A stretch of DNA of 64,000 nt from JADJPO01 sp963825645 (GCA_963825645.1 CAWGTT010000005.1:310001-374000); one strand, 5' to 3'; shown: positions 7,823-17,109, numbered from the stretch's first letter. Program-made: numbers and translations. Notes: generated by a model from the letters alone, not told the origin.

Positions 7823-8053
7823 ATGGTGAGTCGCCCCCCGGCCCGAGGACGGGTCCTGTCCACCAGCCCTTTCGTCCGCACGGAGGTGGTCCTGCCCTCG
7901 ACCGCAGACTTCAAGGTGGGTGACCGCGTCACCTTGGACAGCTGGGGCATGGGCCGCGTCGTGCAGGTGACGGAGATCGACGTAGTGGTCGACTTCGGGG
8001 CGGCAGGTCACCGCCGAATCCCGGCCGGGACCAAGGGGTTCTCCCCTCTGTAG
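7823..8053 (+). CDS. Small conserved protein, CarD/DUF3553-like strand motif
   Basis: This 76-residue protein starts at ATG 7823 and contains STADFKVGDRVTLDSWGMGR, VVQVTEIDVVVDFGAAGHRR and a final IPAGTKGFSPL. The pattern F-x-V-G-D-R-V-x(5)-G-x-G-R-V-V recurs in small beta-barrel proteins of the DUF3553 and CarD N-terminal type, which bind proteins or nucleic acid; this is inference from the motif. It is divergent from the broken GntR gene, whose remains begin about 25 bases upstream. The frame is intact and has a proper stop. Confidence 0.6.
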   Translation: MVSRPPARGRVLSTSPFVRTEVVLPSTADFKVGDRVTLDSWGMGRVVQVTEIDVVVDFGAAGHRRIPAGTKGFSPL

Positions 8054-8141
8054 CCCGGGCGCCGTGGCGCCGGCGAGTTCCGATCTCGCAACGGCGAGCA
8101 GAGGACCGCGGCTGTCGGTCAGCAGATCAGAGGTGCATGGC

Positions 8142-8404
8142 GTGATGACTTGCCATCTTCATGCGCTCTGCTTCGATGCGAACGGCCCCCTCCGTCTCGC
8201 GCGCTTCTGGGCCGGCGTCCAGGGCTGGGAGCTGGCCGCCGACCGCCACGACGGCACCTGCCAACGGTGATCAGCGCGAGGAGGTCGACCGTCTCGTGTC
8301 CCTGGGGGCCACTCGAATCGACATCGGCCAGGGCGAGGTCAGCTGGGTGGTGACGGCCGATCCCGACGGCAATGAGTTCTGTGTGGTGACACCCCGACAG
8401 CGTG
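8142..8404 (+). pseudogene. VOC (glyoxalase-like) family protein, internally deleted
   Basis: The N-terminal part, CHLHALCFDANGPLRLARFW followed by AGVQGWELAADRHDGT, and the C-terminal part, REEVDRLVSLGATRIDIGQG followed by WVVTADPDGNEFCVVTP, are both typical of one-domain VOC proteins. They lie in different frames and adjoin directly near 8270, so the central third of the gene is deleted with a frameshift. The C-terminal metal-ligand-like motif DPDGNEFCV is still visible. No function can remain. Confidence 0.75.
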
Positions 8405-8485
8405 ACCAGGTCAGGGTGGCGACGACCCTCCGATCCTCCGCGGGGCGATGCCAAGGTCGTTAACTGAACTCGCGTTCCTGAATCG

Positions 8486-8590
8486 CAGCTCGACGACCCT
8501 CTTCGCCACCGCGGGGCTCCACTCTTGGAGCGCATACGACACCGGCCCCATGTCGCCGTCGTCGAGGTTCGCCCCCTCCTGGAAGCCAGG
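8486..8590 (-). pseudogene. DUF1801/YdhG-like protein, C-terminal remnant
   Basis: Minus-strand residues GFQEGANLDDGDMGPVSYAL and then QEWSPAVAKRVVEL match the conserved C-terminal end of DUF1801 proteins, which usually read DLDDGDMWPxSYALKxWTPAxxxxxxxLV. The rest of the domain is not found in the adjoining frames and the final helix runs into unrelated sequence. It is a gene scar of about 35 codons. Confidence 0.6.
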
Positions 8591-8882
8591 GTCGAGGATT
8601 CCTGATCGGATCCAGGGCCTGACTGAGGCGCTCGAGCAGCGGTCTCCTTCACTGACGGAACGTCCGCACCTTGCCGCGATCAGCACGGCCTTCACGCCTT
8701 TGCCGCTGCATGGCAGCTCAGTCGTCGATTGCTGAGGGATCGGACTCCCAGCACCCGCGGGGAGCGCCGGGCGCCGGCGTGGAGCTCACCCGCGACACGG
8801 TGGGCGGGTGACCTCCGCAGCCCGGGCACGCTGACACGCGAGAGTCGTCCTGCGTCGGTTTCGATAGCGTGTCGGCCGCGTG

Positions 8883-10679
8883 TCACCGACTGTCGGGGGT
8901 CGGCGGGAGGTGGCGGGCGACGAAGTCTATCTCGGCGCGGGCCTGGCGGACGCGTTCATCGTCCACCAGCGACCCGTGCCCGGCGTCGTACCGGTATACC
9001 TCGTACGGCACGCCGCGCTCGGCGAGTGCCGCCAGGTAGTTCTCGATCTGGCGAATCGGGCAGCGCGGGTCGTTCTCCCCGGCCAGGACCAGCACCGGCA
9101 CGGCGACCCGGTCGACGTAGGTGATCGGGCTGCAGTCGGCGTATTTCTCGGGCACCTCGGCCGGTGAGCCGCCGAACAGGGCCCGGTCGAACGCCTTGAG
9201 GTTCTCCATCTCGTCCTCGTACGCGGCCACGTAGTCGGCCACCGGCACGCCCGCGACGCCGGCCGCCCACCGGTCCGGGTACACCCCAAGCCCGAGCAGG
9301 GTCAGGTACCCGCCCCAGGACGCCCCGGCCAGCACCACGCGGTCGCCGTCGGCCACCCCGATCGTCACCAGGTGGTCCCGGACCGCCACGATGTCCTCGA
9401 GTTCGACGTGGCCGACCCGCTGCTCCAGGGCGTCCCGCCAGGCCGAGCCGTACCCGGTCGAGCCGCGGTAGTTCACCTGCAGCACCGCGAACCCCTGGTC
9501 CACCCAGGCGCTTGGGTAGGCGATGAACCGGTCGGCGTCGTGGGCGGTCGGGCCGCCGTGCACGTCGATGAACAGAGGCAGCGGCCCAGGCGCGGTGTCG
9601 CCGTCCGGCGTCCGCGGACAGCGGAGCAGGGCGTGGATCCGCCCGACCGGTCCGTCCACCCAGACGTCCTCGACGGGAACGGACGGCGGCGCGGGCTCTG
9701 CCGGCGGGGCGATCACGACGGCACCGTCCGCGGTGCGCACCGCCGGCGGGACTGCGGCGGAGGACCACAGCGTCCACACCTCGTCGCCAGGACGGGCGGT
9801 GGCCGCAAGCACCGAGCCGTCGTCCGGGCCGACCGGGGTGGTCGCGCCGCCATCGAGGTCGAGCCGGAACACCCGGGTCCGCGCCGCGTGATCGACCGAG
9901 ACCAGCAGGCTGTCCGCGCCGGGATACCAGTCGGCGTCGGAGATCTCGCCGTCCACCGCGATCTCCAGTTCGGCCTGTGTGCCGGCGCCGACGTCCCAGA
10001 TCAGCAGTTCGCCACGGCCACGGCGCTCGTGCCGCACGACCAGCCGGGTGTCGCCGGCGACTGGCGCGAAACCGAGCGGCACCACCCCCTGACCAGGCCC
10101 GTCCCAGAGGGCGGCGACCGTCGAGCCGTCGGCGGTCCTGATCACCCGGATCGCCGGGTGCCTGTTGTCGCCATGCTCGCTGTGCGCGATCGCGATAAGG
10201 TGGCCGTCCTCGCTGAGCGCACCGACCCACGCGTCCTGGGCGTGTTCGTAGACGAGGCGCTCCCCCGCACCCGGGCGATGGACGTGGATCCGCGATCCGT
10301 AACCGTCGTCCGCCGAGCCGATCACCGCCAGGCCGTCCCGGCCGAGGGCGAGGCCGGCGGAGTAGGCGGCGGGAAGTCCTGTGGCTAGGGTCGCCGCTCC
10401 AGGAGCCGAGCCGAAGGGTTGCCGGCGCCAGAAGCCGTACTCGTCACCGTCGGCGTCGTCGAACCACCAGATCCACTCCCCGCCGGGGTCGATGGCACCG
10501 GTGACCGTGCCCTCGCGGCGGTTCGTGGCCCGGGTCAGCGCGCCGGTCGACAGGTCGAAGGAGTGCAGCTCGAGGACGCCGTCCGCGGTCACCACCACGA
10601 CGCACCGGTCCGGGGCGTCCTGTGCCCAATCGGGGGGCCCCACCCGGCCGGCCCGGAACCGCTTCTCCCAGTCCGGCAT
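8883..10679 (-). CDS. S9 family (dipeptidyl aminopeptidase/acylaminoacyl-peptidase-like) serine peptidase
   Basis: The protein is 598 residues long. An N-terminal beta-propeller (about residues 1-345, with repeated DGxW and WDVGAGTQ-like strands) is followed by an alpha/beta hydrolase domain. Catalytic signs are the nucleophile elbow GASWGGYLTLL, the Asp loop GENDPRCPIRQ and the His in YDAGHGSLVD. The oxyanion-region strand LPLFIDVHGGPTAHDADRF is typical of S9C-like enzymes that release dipeptides or acylated residues from short peptides. No signal peptide is seen, so it is probably cytoplasmic. I chose ATG 10679 (MPDWEKRFRAGRV), which fits family N-termini; an in-frame GTG at 10715 is an alternative. 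The gene is intact inside the decayed zone. Confidence 0.85.
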   Translation of the reverse strand: MPDWEKRFRAGRVGPPDWAQDAPDRCVVVVTADGVLELHSFDLSTGALTRATNRREGTVTGAIDPGGEWIWWFDDADGDEYGFWRRQPFGSAPGAATLATGLPAAYSAGLALGRDGLAVIGSADDGYGSRIHVHRPGAGERLVYEHAQDAWVGALSEDGHLIAIAHSEHGDNRHPAIRVIRTADGSTVAALWDGPGQGVVPLGFAPVAGDTRLVVRHERRGRGELLIWDVGAGTQAELEIAVDGEISDADWYPGADSLLVSVDHAARTRVFRLDLDGGATTPVGPDDGSVLAATARPGDEVWTLWSSAAVPPAVRTADGAVVIAPPAEPAPPSVPVEDVWVDGPVGRIHALLRCPRTPDGDTAPGPLPLFIDVHGGPTAHDADRFIAYPSAWVDQGFAVLQVNYRGSTGYGSAWRDALEQRVGHVELEDIVAVRDHLVTIGVADGDRVVLAGASWGGYLTLLGLGVYPDRWAAGVAGVPVADYVAAYEDEMENLKAFDRALFGGSPAEVPEKYADCSPITYVDRVAVPVLVLAGENDPRCPIRQIENYLAALAERGVPYEVYRYDAGHGSLVDDERVRQARAEIDFVARHLPPTPDSR

Positions 10680-10741
10680 CGGAGCCTTAGCCGCGGCAGC
10701 GTCACTCGTCCTCACGAGCCGATCATGCCAGGGTGTGCCGC

Positions 10742-10907
10742 ATGACCGATGTGTACGGGCCGCCCGGACCAGCCGGCCGCCTCGTCGTGGACGACTCCCG
10801 CCTGCTCGACCCGATCGATGCCGGTACCCACGCCGACGGCTGGCGACGACGCCGCATGGTCCGAAGGGCCGGCGTACCTGCCCACCGAGGACGCCGTGAA
10901 TCTCTAG
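10742..10907 (+). pseudogene. SMP-30/gluconolactonase family protein, 5' remnant
   Basis: The first frame, MTDVYGPP... VVDDSRLLDPIDAG, and a second frame, GDDAAWSEGPAYLPTEDAV, together resemble the N-terminus of SMP-30/gluconolactonase proteins, in which a WSEGPxW-like strand is characteristic. The shift occurs near 10845 and the sequence then hits a TAG at 10905, with the whole propeller missing. It is a short, low-information match, so the assignment is moderate. Confidence 0.45.
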
Positions 10908-10917
10908 GCTCGGGTGA

Positions 10918-11472
10918 GTGAGTGAGCAGGCAGCCGGCCTCGAGTTCAGCGTCAGGCGGGGTAGTTCGACCGATTTCGATGCGGTCAGTGGCTTGTATTC
11001 GGCGGTCGCCATGGAAGGGCTGTGGATCGCCGCGGAGGCGCCGGTCGACTGGACGTCCCAGCGCAGCGCGGCATGGGGCCGGACGGCTGACGACGAAGGC
11101 CTCGGAGCCTGGTTCTTGGCCACCGACGACGCTGCCCAACTCGTTGGCTACCTCACGGTCACCCGGGCCGGTGTCGAGCACGCCGAGTTCGGCATGGCGG
11201 TCTCGGCCGCGCACAGAGGGCTCGGCGTCGGCGGGGCACTGCTCGACGCGGCCGTCGCGTGGTGCCGGGCCGCAGCGCTGAGCAAGATCAACTGTCAGGT
11301 CTGGCCGCACAACGGCGCAGCATTGGCTCTGTACCGGTCACGAGGATTCCTTATCGAAGGCCGGCTGCGTCGACACTGGCGCCGCGGCAATGGACAGCTC
11401 TGGGACGCCATCATGATGGGCTTGGTACTTGACGAGCATTCTCCCGGCTCCGGGCTGGCGGACGCCGAATGA
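10918..11472 (+). CDS. GNAT family N-acetyltransferase
   Basis: This 184-residue acetyl-CoA-dependent acyltransferase has the acetyl-CoA-binding loop AHRGLGVGGALLDAAVAWCR (the R/Q-x-x-G-x-G/A motif A), preceded by the strand AEFGMAVS and followed by motif B, NGAALALYRSRGFLIEGRL. The tail, WDAIMMGLVL, resembles RimJ/RimL or aminoglycoside-type GNATs that end in D-x-x-x-M. The substrate is unknown. The start is GTG 10918. The stop is only two bases from the outer end of the IS21 remnant, so an insertion may have landed right behind the gene without damaging it. Confidence 0.85.
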   Translation: MSEQAAGLEFSVRRGSSTDFDAVSGLYSAVAMEGLWIAAEAPVDWTSQRSAAWGRTADDEGLGAWFLATDDAAQLVGYLTVTRAGVEHAEFGMAVSAAHRGLGVGGALLDAAVAWCRAAALSKINCQVWPHNGAALALYRSRGFLIEGRLRRHWRRGNGQLWDAIMMGLVLDEHSPGSGLADAE

Positions 11473-11473
11473 T

Positions 11474-11765
11474 GTCAATGGCCAGGTTGGTGTCTCCGCT
11501 GGTGGCCAGGTGGAAGTTCTCGTCTCTTGCGGTGGTTCAGCGTGTTGGTGGGGTGGCTCCTCTCCTGGTTTGGCGTCGCGCATCCGGTAGGACTCACTGT
11601 TGGTGACGACGACGGTGGCGTGGTGCAGGAGCCGGTCCAGGATGGAGACGGCGGTGGTGTGCTCGGGTGGGAAGCGTCCCCATTGGTCGAACGACCAGTA
11701 GGAGGCCAGGGCCAGGGAGCGGCGTTCGTAGGCGGCGGCGACACGGTGGAACAGCAGCTGGGCGC
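11474..11765 (-). mobile_element. IS21-family remnant with IstB C-terminus
   Basis: The minus strand encodes LLFHRVAAAYERRSLALASY, WSFDQWGRFPPEHTTAVSIL and DRLLHHATVVVTNSESYRMR. This is the C-terminal end of the IS21 helper ATPase IstB. Downstream of it the sequence continues to TGTCAATGGCC at 11474, which looks like the IS21 right end (IS21 ends often start TGT). IstA, most of IstB and the left terminal repeat are missing. At 11766 the remnant abuts an SGNH hydrolase gene that lacks its 5' part, so the element or a later deletion removed it. Confidence 0.75.
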
Positions 11766-12193
11766 CGGGGTCGTACCCCTACCTGGTCAGCGCCCGGCTG
11801 GGTTGGGCCTGCCACGTCGACGCCCAGAACGGCCCCGGCTTCCTGAGCGACGGCTTCTTGAGCGACGGCGTCCTGGCCGGACCTGGTCTGGCCCCGCTGG
11901 TCTACCGCCTCCCCCACACCGCCAGTCGGGTCGAGGCGGACGTCGTGATCGTCGATGCCGGGCGCAATGACGGCGTTACCTCCGAGCCGGAGCTTCACGC
12001 GGCCGTCACCCGGTACTTCACCGCGCTGAGCGCGGCGTACCCGCAGGCGCGCCTGGTCGTCGTCCCGCTGACCCTGCTCGAGTCGTGGCAGTCCGTGGAG
12101 TACCGGCACGTCGCCGTGGTGCTGCGCGAAGTCGGGCAGGCGCACCACACAGACATACTCACCTGGCTGCTGCCCACAGCCGGTTTCCGCTGA
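11766..12193 (+). pseudogene. SGNH/GDSL hydrolase, 5'-truncated by the IS21 remnant
   Basis: The plus frame reads GSYPYLVSARLGWACHVDAQ, then VEADVVIVDAGRNDG and TRYFTALSAAYPQARLVVVP. The GRNDG element is the block III G-x-N-D motif of SGNH hydrolases, and the following helix-strand arrangement fits the family. The N-terminal GDS nucleophile block is absent because the frame is cut at the IS21 boundary, and the usual C-terminal D-x-x-H is not recognised. A short internal duplication (LSDGFLSDGVL) is visible. The fragment has no start codon of its own and is not expected to be active. Confidence 0.65.
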
Positions 12194-12333
12194 CCGGTCG
12201 CCGGCGTGGGCCGGCTCAGCGGCCGTTGCCGCGCAGCAGCCGCAGCAGAACCAGCAGGAGCATCGCGAACATCTTCTCCGGGTAAGAGCGCGACGTTCCG
12301 ACGGACAGGGCCGACCTGGTGTCGCGCCACCGC

Positions 12334-13337
12334 TCAAGCCGGGCTCCGTTCGGTGGACTGGCCATAGCCGGCCGCCGCGACGACCGCTTTGCCGATCATC
12401 GTGGAGCCCTCCAGCAACCGATGCGCCTCGGGGAGGGTGTCGGGCGTCAGCGGGCTGAGCGATCTGGTCAGCGTGGGCTTCAGGACACCCGAGTCGAACA
12501 GCCTCGCGGCCTCCTCGAGCAGGTCACGCTGGGCGGTGCTCGTGGGGTCGAACAGCGGCCTGGTGAACATCAGCTCCCAGTGCCAGGTCTGGCTCTTGAC
12601 CTTGAGCGGCAGGATGTCGAGCCCTTCCGGCTCGTCGATGGCCGCCACCTGGCCGTGGACGGCCATGATGTCGGCGTACGTCTTCGCGACTTCCTCGCTC
12701 AGGTTGTGGTGGTCCACCACGTGGTGCGCACCCATTTGCTAGACCCAGTCCCGGGATTCCTCGCGGGATGCGGTGGCGATGACGGTCACGCCGGTGAGCT
12801 GCCGCGCCAGCTGGAGCACCATGGAACCGATGCCGCCCGCACCCGCCATCACCAGGAGTGTCCCGGTGCTGTCCGCGCTGAGACGCATCCGCTCGAACAG
12901 CGACTCCCAGGCGGTGATGGTGGTCAGGGGCGCGGCTGCGGCCTGGGCGAAGTCCAGGGACGCGGGCTTGTGCCCGACGATCCGCTCGTACACCAGGTGG
13001 TGTTCGGCATTGGCACCGGTGCTGGCGATGTTGCCGGCGTAGTAGACCTCGTCCCCGGCGCGAAGGCGGTGACCTCCGGACCGGTGGCGACGACCACTCC
13101 GGCCGCGTCGAAGCCCAGCACCTTGGGCGCTGTCTGCTCGGCGAAGGAAGCCCGGACCTTCACGTCGACCGGGTTCATCGAGACGGCGCGCACCTCGACG
13201 AGCAGGTTCTGGGGACCGATCGGTTCGAGGGGGATCTCGACCTCGGCGAAGGACGCCGGTGCGTCGACGTCTCCAGCGGCCAGGGCGGCGACGGCTCAAG
13301 TAGTACGCGGAAGGGGGGTGGCGGTCGACGTGTCCAC
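12334..13337 (-). pseudogene. Zinc-type alcohol dehydrogenase/quinone oxidoreductase family, broken
   Basis: Pieces in order on the minus strand are FAEVEIPLEP, NLLVEVRAVSMNPVDVKV, KVLGFDAAGVV, then in another frame AGDEVYYAGNIASTGANAEH, AQAAAAPLTTITAWESLFER, the NADPH loop AGAGGIGSMVLQLARQLTGV, a TAG at 12739-12741, and the C-terminal MGAHHVVDHH to IGKAVVAAAGYGQ. This is a medium-chain dehydrogenase of the zinc-independent quinone oxidoreductase type. At least two frameshifts (near 13060 and 13280) and one in-frame stop break it. A ribosome binding site (AAGGAG) still precedes the old GTG at 13337. Confidence 0.8.
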
Positions 13338-13514
13338 GGTGTGCAGTCTCCTTCGTCCTTCGGGTCCGGCCCGGGGCGGTGCCTGAGCGGGAGACACGCC
13401 CCTGCTCACCAGCCACCGCGGTCGGGGCTCTTCACGTGCCGCGGACGACCGCCGCCGATGTGGCTCCCCTCCTCGACCTGGCTGACGCCGCTAGGACACT
13501 ATGAGCGGCCCGGG

Positions 13515-14591
13515 TCAGAACGCCGCTAGCTGTTCGCGCGTCAGCCCGGACAGGCCCATGTTGTCCATGGTGCGGGCGCGCTCTGCGGCGAAGTCCTCAT
13601 CGGCGACGATGGAGGCGATGTGGATCACGGCGTCCATGGTGGGGGTCGGCACCGACAGGTGCCGGGCCAGGTCGGTGAGGAACACCATCGAGTAGCCCAC
13701 GTCTTCGGTCAGGTAGCGGTGGTGCAGCTCGTTCTGCGCCTTGATGCCGCGGAAGCCCGGTGCGGTGGAGTAACCGGTGGAGTAGTTGGGCTCGGTCATG
13801 TAGCCCTGTCGCACCCCGATATCCGGCTCGGCGAGGATGGCGACCCCGAGGGCCCGCGCGATGGCGAGCCGCTCGTCATCGACCGCCTTCATGAAGCGGC
13901 CGACCGCCTCGGTGACCCCCTCCTCGTAGAACATGAAGTCGCCGCCCGTGCGCTCGATGAGCGCAGCGTTGAGCAGAGTGACGGCCGGGTGGATGACCGG
14001 GTTGCCGTTCTGCAGCGTGGTCTGGAAGATCCCCGCAGCTTCCTCGGTGTTGCGGTACACCTGGCGGAGAACCTCCAGGAGCCGAGGCGTGTTGCTGCGC
14101 GGGGCGGCAGCGGCCGAGAAGCCGATATCGAACCGGTGGAAGATCCGCACACTGGCGTGCAGCGACGCCCGCGAGGCGTACGGCAGCGTGCTCGTCTCGC
14201 CTACGACGATGCTCTCGTCGTAGAGGTCCACCCCCGCGGCGTGCTTGAAAGCGAGGCTGCCGACGCACGAGCTGGGGCAGACCACGACGGTCATCCCTGG
14301 ACGCAGGTGACCGCGGGTGTCGGCGCCGAACGACTCGGTGGCGTAGGCGGGGCCCACGACGAAGACGACCTCCACACCCTCCAGTGCCTCGGTGATGTCG
14401 GTGGTGACCGTCTCCAGCGGGACGAACCCCTCCAGCAGCCCCTCGGCCTGGATGCCGCCGCGTTCGCGAACCGGCGCCAGATGGTGGTCGTGGGCGCGTT
14501 GTGCGTACAGGGAGACCCGGTGTCCCTGGCTCGCCCACTCGTAGGCGACCGCTAGCCCTCCACCGCCCGCGCCCAGCACCGCGACGTTCAT
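13515..14591 (-). CDS. NAD/NADP octopine/nopaline dehydrogenase family protein
   Basis: This 358-residue protein has an N-terminal Rossmann fold (MNVAVLGAGGGGLAVAYEWA, with the GxGxxG variant GAGGGG) and a C-terminal all-helical domain carrying NPVIHPAVTLLNAALIER. The N-x-x-x-HP element, with its catalytic His, is characteristic of opine dehydrogenases, which reductively join an amino acid and a 2-oxoacid. The real substrate is unknown. The start is ATG 14591, preceded by GGGAG; the open frame extends upstream to 14705 but homology begins at the ATG. It is divergent from the amidase gene, with a 290-base shared upstream region, which may indicate joint use in nitrogen-compound catabolism. Confidence 0.8.
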   Translation of the reverse strand: MNVAVLGAGGGGLAVAYEWASQGHRVSLYAQRAHDHHLAPVRERGGIQAEGLLEGFVPLETVTTDITEALEGVEVVFVVGPAYATESFGADTRGHLRPGMTVVVCPSSCVGSLAFKHAAGVDLYDESIVVGETSTLPYASRASLHASVRIFHRFDIGFSAAAAPRSNTPRLLEVLRQVYRNTEEAAGIFQTTLQNGNPVIHPAVTLLNAALIERTGGDFMFYEEGVTEAVGRFMKAVDDERLAIARALGVAILAEPDIGVRQGYMTEPNYSTGYSTAPGFRGIKAQNELHHRYLTEDVGYSMVFLTDLARHLSVPTPTMDAVIHIASIVADEDFAAERARTMDNMGLSGLTREQLAAF

Positions 14592-14881
14592 GAGGCTGAC
14601 TCCCTTCGCCCGCGCGTCTCCTGAGTAGTCGACGGCAACCGTCTCACGGACGATGCGCCGCAGCGAGCCTGCCCCACGGACAGGGTGACCGGGATTCTGC
14701 TCCACCGCTCTACCGCCAGGGCTTACCTGCGGTGGATCGAAGCGACCCGACGCAGCCCGCAGGTACGGGGGTCAGTTCCTCGCCCGTTCCCGATGACGAC
14801 CACCGCGTCGTGCGAAGCGTGCTTGCGGTGGCCGTGGTCGAGGCAGCAGGCTGCGCGATGGGACGGCACCGAGGAGTTGGC

Positions 14882-16243
14882 ATGGGCACGTGGGTCGGGC
14901 AGACGGTTCGTGAGATCGCGGCTGCGGTGCAGGCCGGTACGACGACGCCAGGTGAGGTGATCCGGGAACATTTAGATCACATCGACCGATTCGACACACA
15001 AGTGGGAGCGTTCGTGCGGGTCCGGCACGAGCGGGCGGGCGCGGAGGCGGAGGCGGTCGCTGCCCGGGACGACCTCTCCGCCTTGCCCCTGGCCGGCGTC
15101 CCGGTCGCCGTCAAGGACAACGTGCAGGTGGCGGGTGAGCCGACCCGATTCGGGGCCAGCGTGACACCGGACACCCCGGCACCGCAGGATCACGAGGTCG
15201 TGCGGCGACTGCGCGCAGCGGGCGCGGTGGTCGTGGGCATCACCCGGATGCCGGAGCTGGGCGTGTGGGCGACCAGCGAAGACGCGAATGGGGTCGCCCG
15301 CAACCCGTGGAACCTTGAGCGAACCCCGGGCGGCTCCTCGGGCGGCAGCGCTGCGGCTGTGGCGGCGGCAATGGTGCCGGCCTCGCACGGCAACGACGGT
15401 CTGGGCTCGATCCGTATCCCGGCTGCCTGCTGCGGTCTGGTGGGGATCAAGCCCGGCGCCGGCGTGGTGCCGTCCGAGGTGGGCATAACCTCCTGGCGAG
15501 GACTTACAGAGAACGGTCCGCTGGCGACCACGGTCGAGGACACCGCCCTCCTGCTGTCGGTCATGGCCGCCAGGCCGGAGCTTGCAGACGTCTCACCGTC
15601 CCCCGGGCGGCTGACCGTCGCCGCCTCGACGATGGTCCCGCTGCCCGGGGTCGGCGTCGATCCGGAGATCACCAAGGCGGTCGTCGGTGCCGCTGTAGCG
15701 CTGCGGCAAGCCGGCCATGACATCTCTCGCGCCGACCCGCCGTACTCACAAGCCACCGCCAACGCGATCGTCGCGTGGTATCTGGCCGCGGCAGCGGACC
15801 AGGTCGATGTTCTGGACGACGCCGGACTTGAGCCGCGCCAACGCCGCAACGCGCAGATCGGGCGGATCGTGCAGCGACTCGGACGTGTCCGCCAGAGTGA
15901 CCGAGACCGATGGAAGGTGCAGGCCGCGCAGTTCTTCGCTACCTACGACGTACTGCTGACACCGGTCATGACCGCAATGCCGCCCGCCGCCGCGGGCTGG
16001 CGCGATCGGTCCTGGCTGTCGAACTTCTGGGGGAGCGCCCAATGGGTTCCTTACCCCGGAGCGTGGAACTTCGCCCAGTACCCCAGCGTGGCCGTTCCCG
16101 CTGCGATGCACGCCAACGGCATGCCGATCGGGGTGCAACTGGTCGCCCCGCCCGGTGGCGAAGCGCTGCTGCTGTCCATCGCCCAGCAGTTGCAGTCCCA
16201 AAGACCGTGGCCACGCCACGCCCCCCTGGCAGGCCTCGGCTGA
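14882..16243 (+). CDS. Amidase signature family protein
   Basis: The protein has 453 residues with the amidase signature. The catalytic Lys lies in VPVAVKDNVQ (near residue 80), the Gly/Ser-rich loop is TPGGSSGGSAAAVAAAMVP, and the cis-Ser motif is NDGLGSIRIPAACCGLVGIK, so the Ser-cisSer-Lys triad is complete. Family members hydrolyse C-N bonds in amides; the specific amide is not evident. The start ATG 14882 follows GAGGAG at a five-base spacing, which decides it over upstream in-frame codons. It is divergent from the opine-type dehydrogenase. Confidence 0.88.
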   Translation: MGTWVGQTVREIAAAVQAGTTTPGEVIREHLDHIDRFDTQVGAFVRVRHERAGAEAEAVAARDDLSALPLAGVPVAVKDNVQVAGEPTRFGASVTPDTPAPQDHEVVRRLRAAGAVVVGITRMPELGVWATSEDANGVARNPWNLERTPGGSSGGSAAAVAAAMVPASHGNDGLGSIRIPAACCGLVGIKPGAGVVPSEVGITSWRGLTENGPLATTVEDTALLLSVMAARPELADVSPSPGRLTVAASTMVPLPGVGVDPEITKAVVGAAVALRQAGHDISRADPPYSQATANAIVAWYLAAAADQVDVLDDAGLEPRQRRNAQIGRIVQRLGRVRQSDRDRWKVQAAQFFATYDVLLTPVMTAMPPAAAGWRDRSWLSNFWGSAQWVPYPGAWNFAQYPSVAVPAAMHANGMPIGVQLVAPPGGEALLLSIAQQLQSQRPWPRHAPLAGLG

Positions 16244-16344
16244 CCTCACCCGACCTACCCCTTCGTTGACGTGAAGCTGAGCCGGCAGATCCGGACGGCG
16301 GTCTGCCGCAGGCGCAGGTTGTCCAGGGCACCCAGAGGGGATGC

Positions 16345-17100
16345 ATGGTGAAGGTCGCGGTGGCCGGCGGCACCGGCCTGCTAGGACGTCTCGTGGTCCG
16401 GGAGCTGGCCCGACAAGGTGACGAAGGCGTCGTCCTGGCCCGCTCGGTCGGCGTGGACCTGTCCACGGGTGCGGGCACAGATGCGGCGCTGTCCGGGTGC
16501 AACGCCGTGGTCGACGTCACGAACGTCACGACGACGCGTCGCGCCAGGGCGGTGGCCTTCTTCGATGCCGAGACCCGGCACCTGCTCGCGGCTGCTGAGC
16601 GCGCCTGCGTCGGGCATGCGGTGGCCCTGTCGATCGTTGGGGTCGACACCGTCGACTTCGGCTACTACCTCGGCAAGCGCCGTCAGGAGGAGCTGCTCGC
16701 CGCTGGTCCCGTCCCATGGACGCTGGTGCGCGCGACGCAGTTCCACGAGTTCGCTGGGCAGCTCGTCGACCGCAACGTCGGCCCGATGGTCGTGGTGCCG
16801 AGCATGCTGAGCCGGCCCGTCGCCGCCGCTGAGGTCGCCGCCCATCTGGTCGATCTCGTGCATCGTGGTCCGCAGGGAGTGGCGCTGCCGATCGCAGGGC
16901 CTCAGACGCTCGCAATGCTCGACATGGTGCGCCGGTACCTGGCCGTCGTCGGACGGCGCCGCGCGGTCCTCCCCCTTCGGCTTCCCGGTCGGGCCGGCGC
17001 GGCGATGGCCACCGGCCGGCTGATACCGGATGAGCCGTTCCAGAGCGGGGTCATCACCTTCGACACGTACCTGTCCGACCTCCATGACGTGCGCCGGTAG
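16345..17100 (+). CDS. NAD(P)H-binding NmrA/SDR-a family protein
   Basis: This 251-residue protein has an atypical SDR Rossmann fold: VAVAGGTGLLGRLVVREL (GGTGxxG) at the N-terminus, AVVDVTNVTTT after the fourth strand, and ALSIVGVDTVDFGYYLGKRR, in which Tyr and Lys occupy the YxxxK region. It resembles NmrA-like or nucleoside-diphosphate-sugar-epimerase-like reductases that use or sense NAD(P)H. A purine-rich site (AGAGGGGATGC) precedes ATG 16345. It ends nine bases before the serine hydrolase gene, so the two are probably co-transcribed. Confidence 0.78.
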   Translation: MVKVAVAGGTGLLGRLVVRELARQGDEGVVLARSVGVDLSTGAGTDAALSGCNAVVDVTNVTTTRRARAVAFFDAETRHLLAAAERACVGHAVALSIVGVDTVDFGYYLGKRRQEELLAAGPVPWTLVRATQFHEFAGQLVDRNVGPMVVVPSMLSRPVAAAEVAAHLVDLVHRGPQGVALPIAGPQTLAMLDMVRRYLAVVGRRRAVLPLRLPGRAGAAMATGRLIPDEPFQSGVITFDTYLSDLHDVRR

Positions 17101-17109
17101 CCTGCGGCA

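Noticed and set aside
12319..13386. 355-codon plus-strand open frame
   Set aside because: The opposite strand carries recognisable pieces of a medium-chain oxidoreductase; the plus frame has no similarity and is a shadow of the pseudogene.
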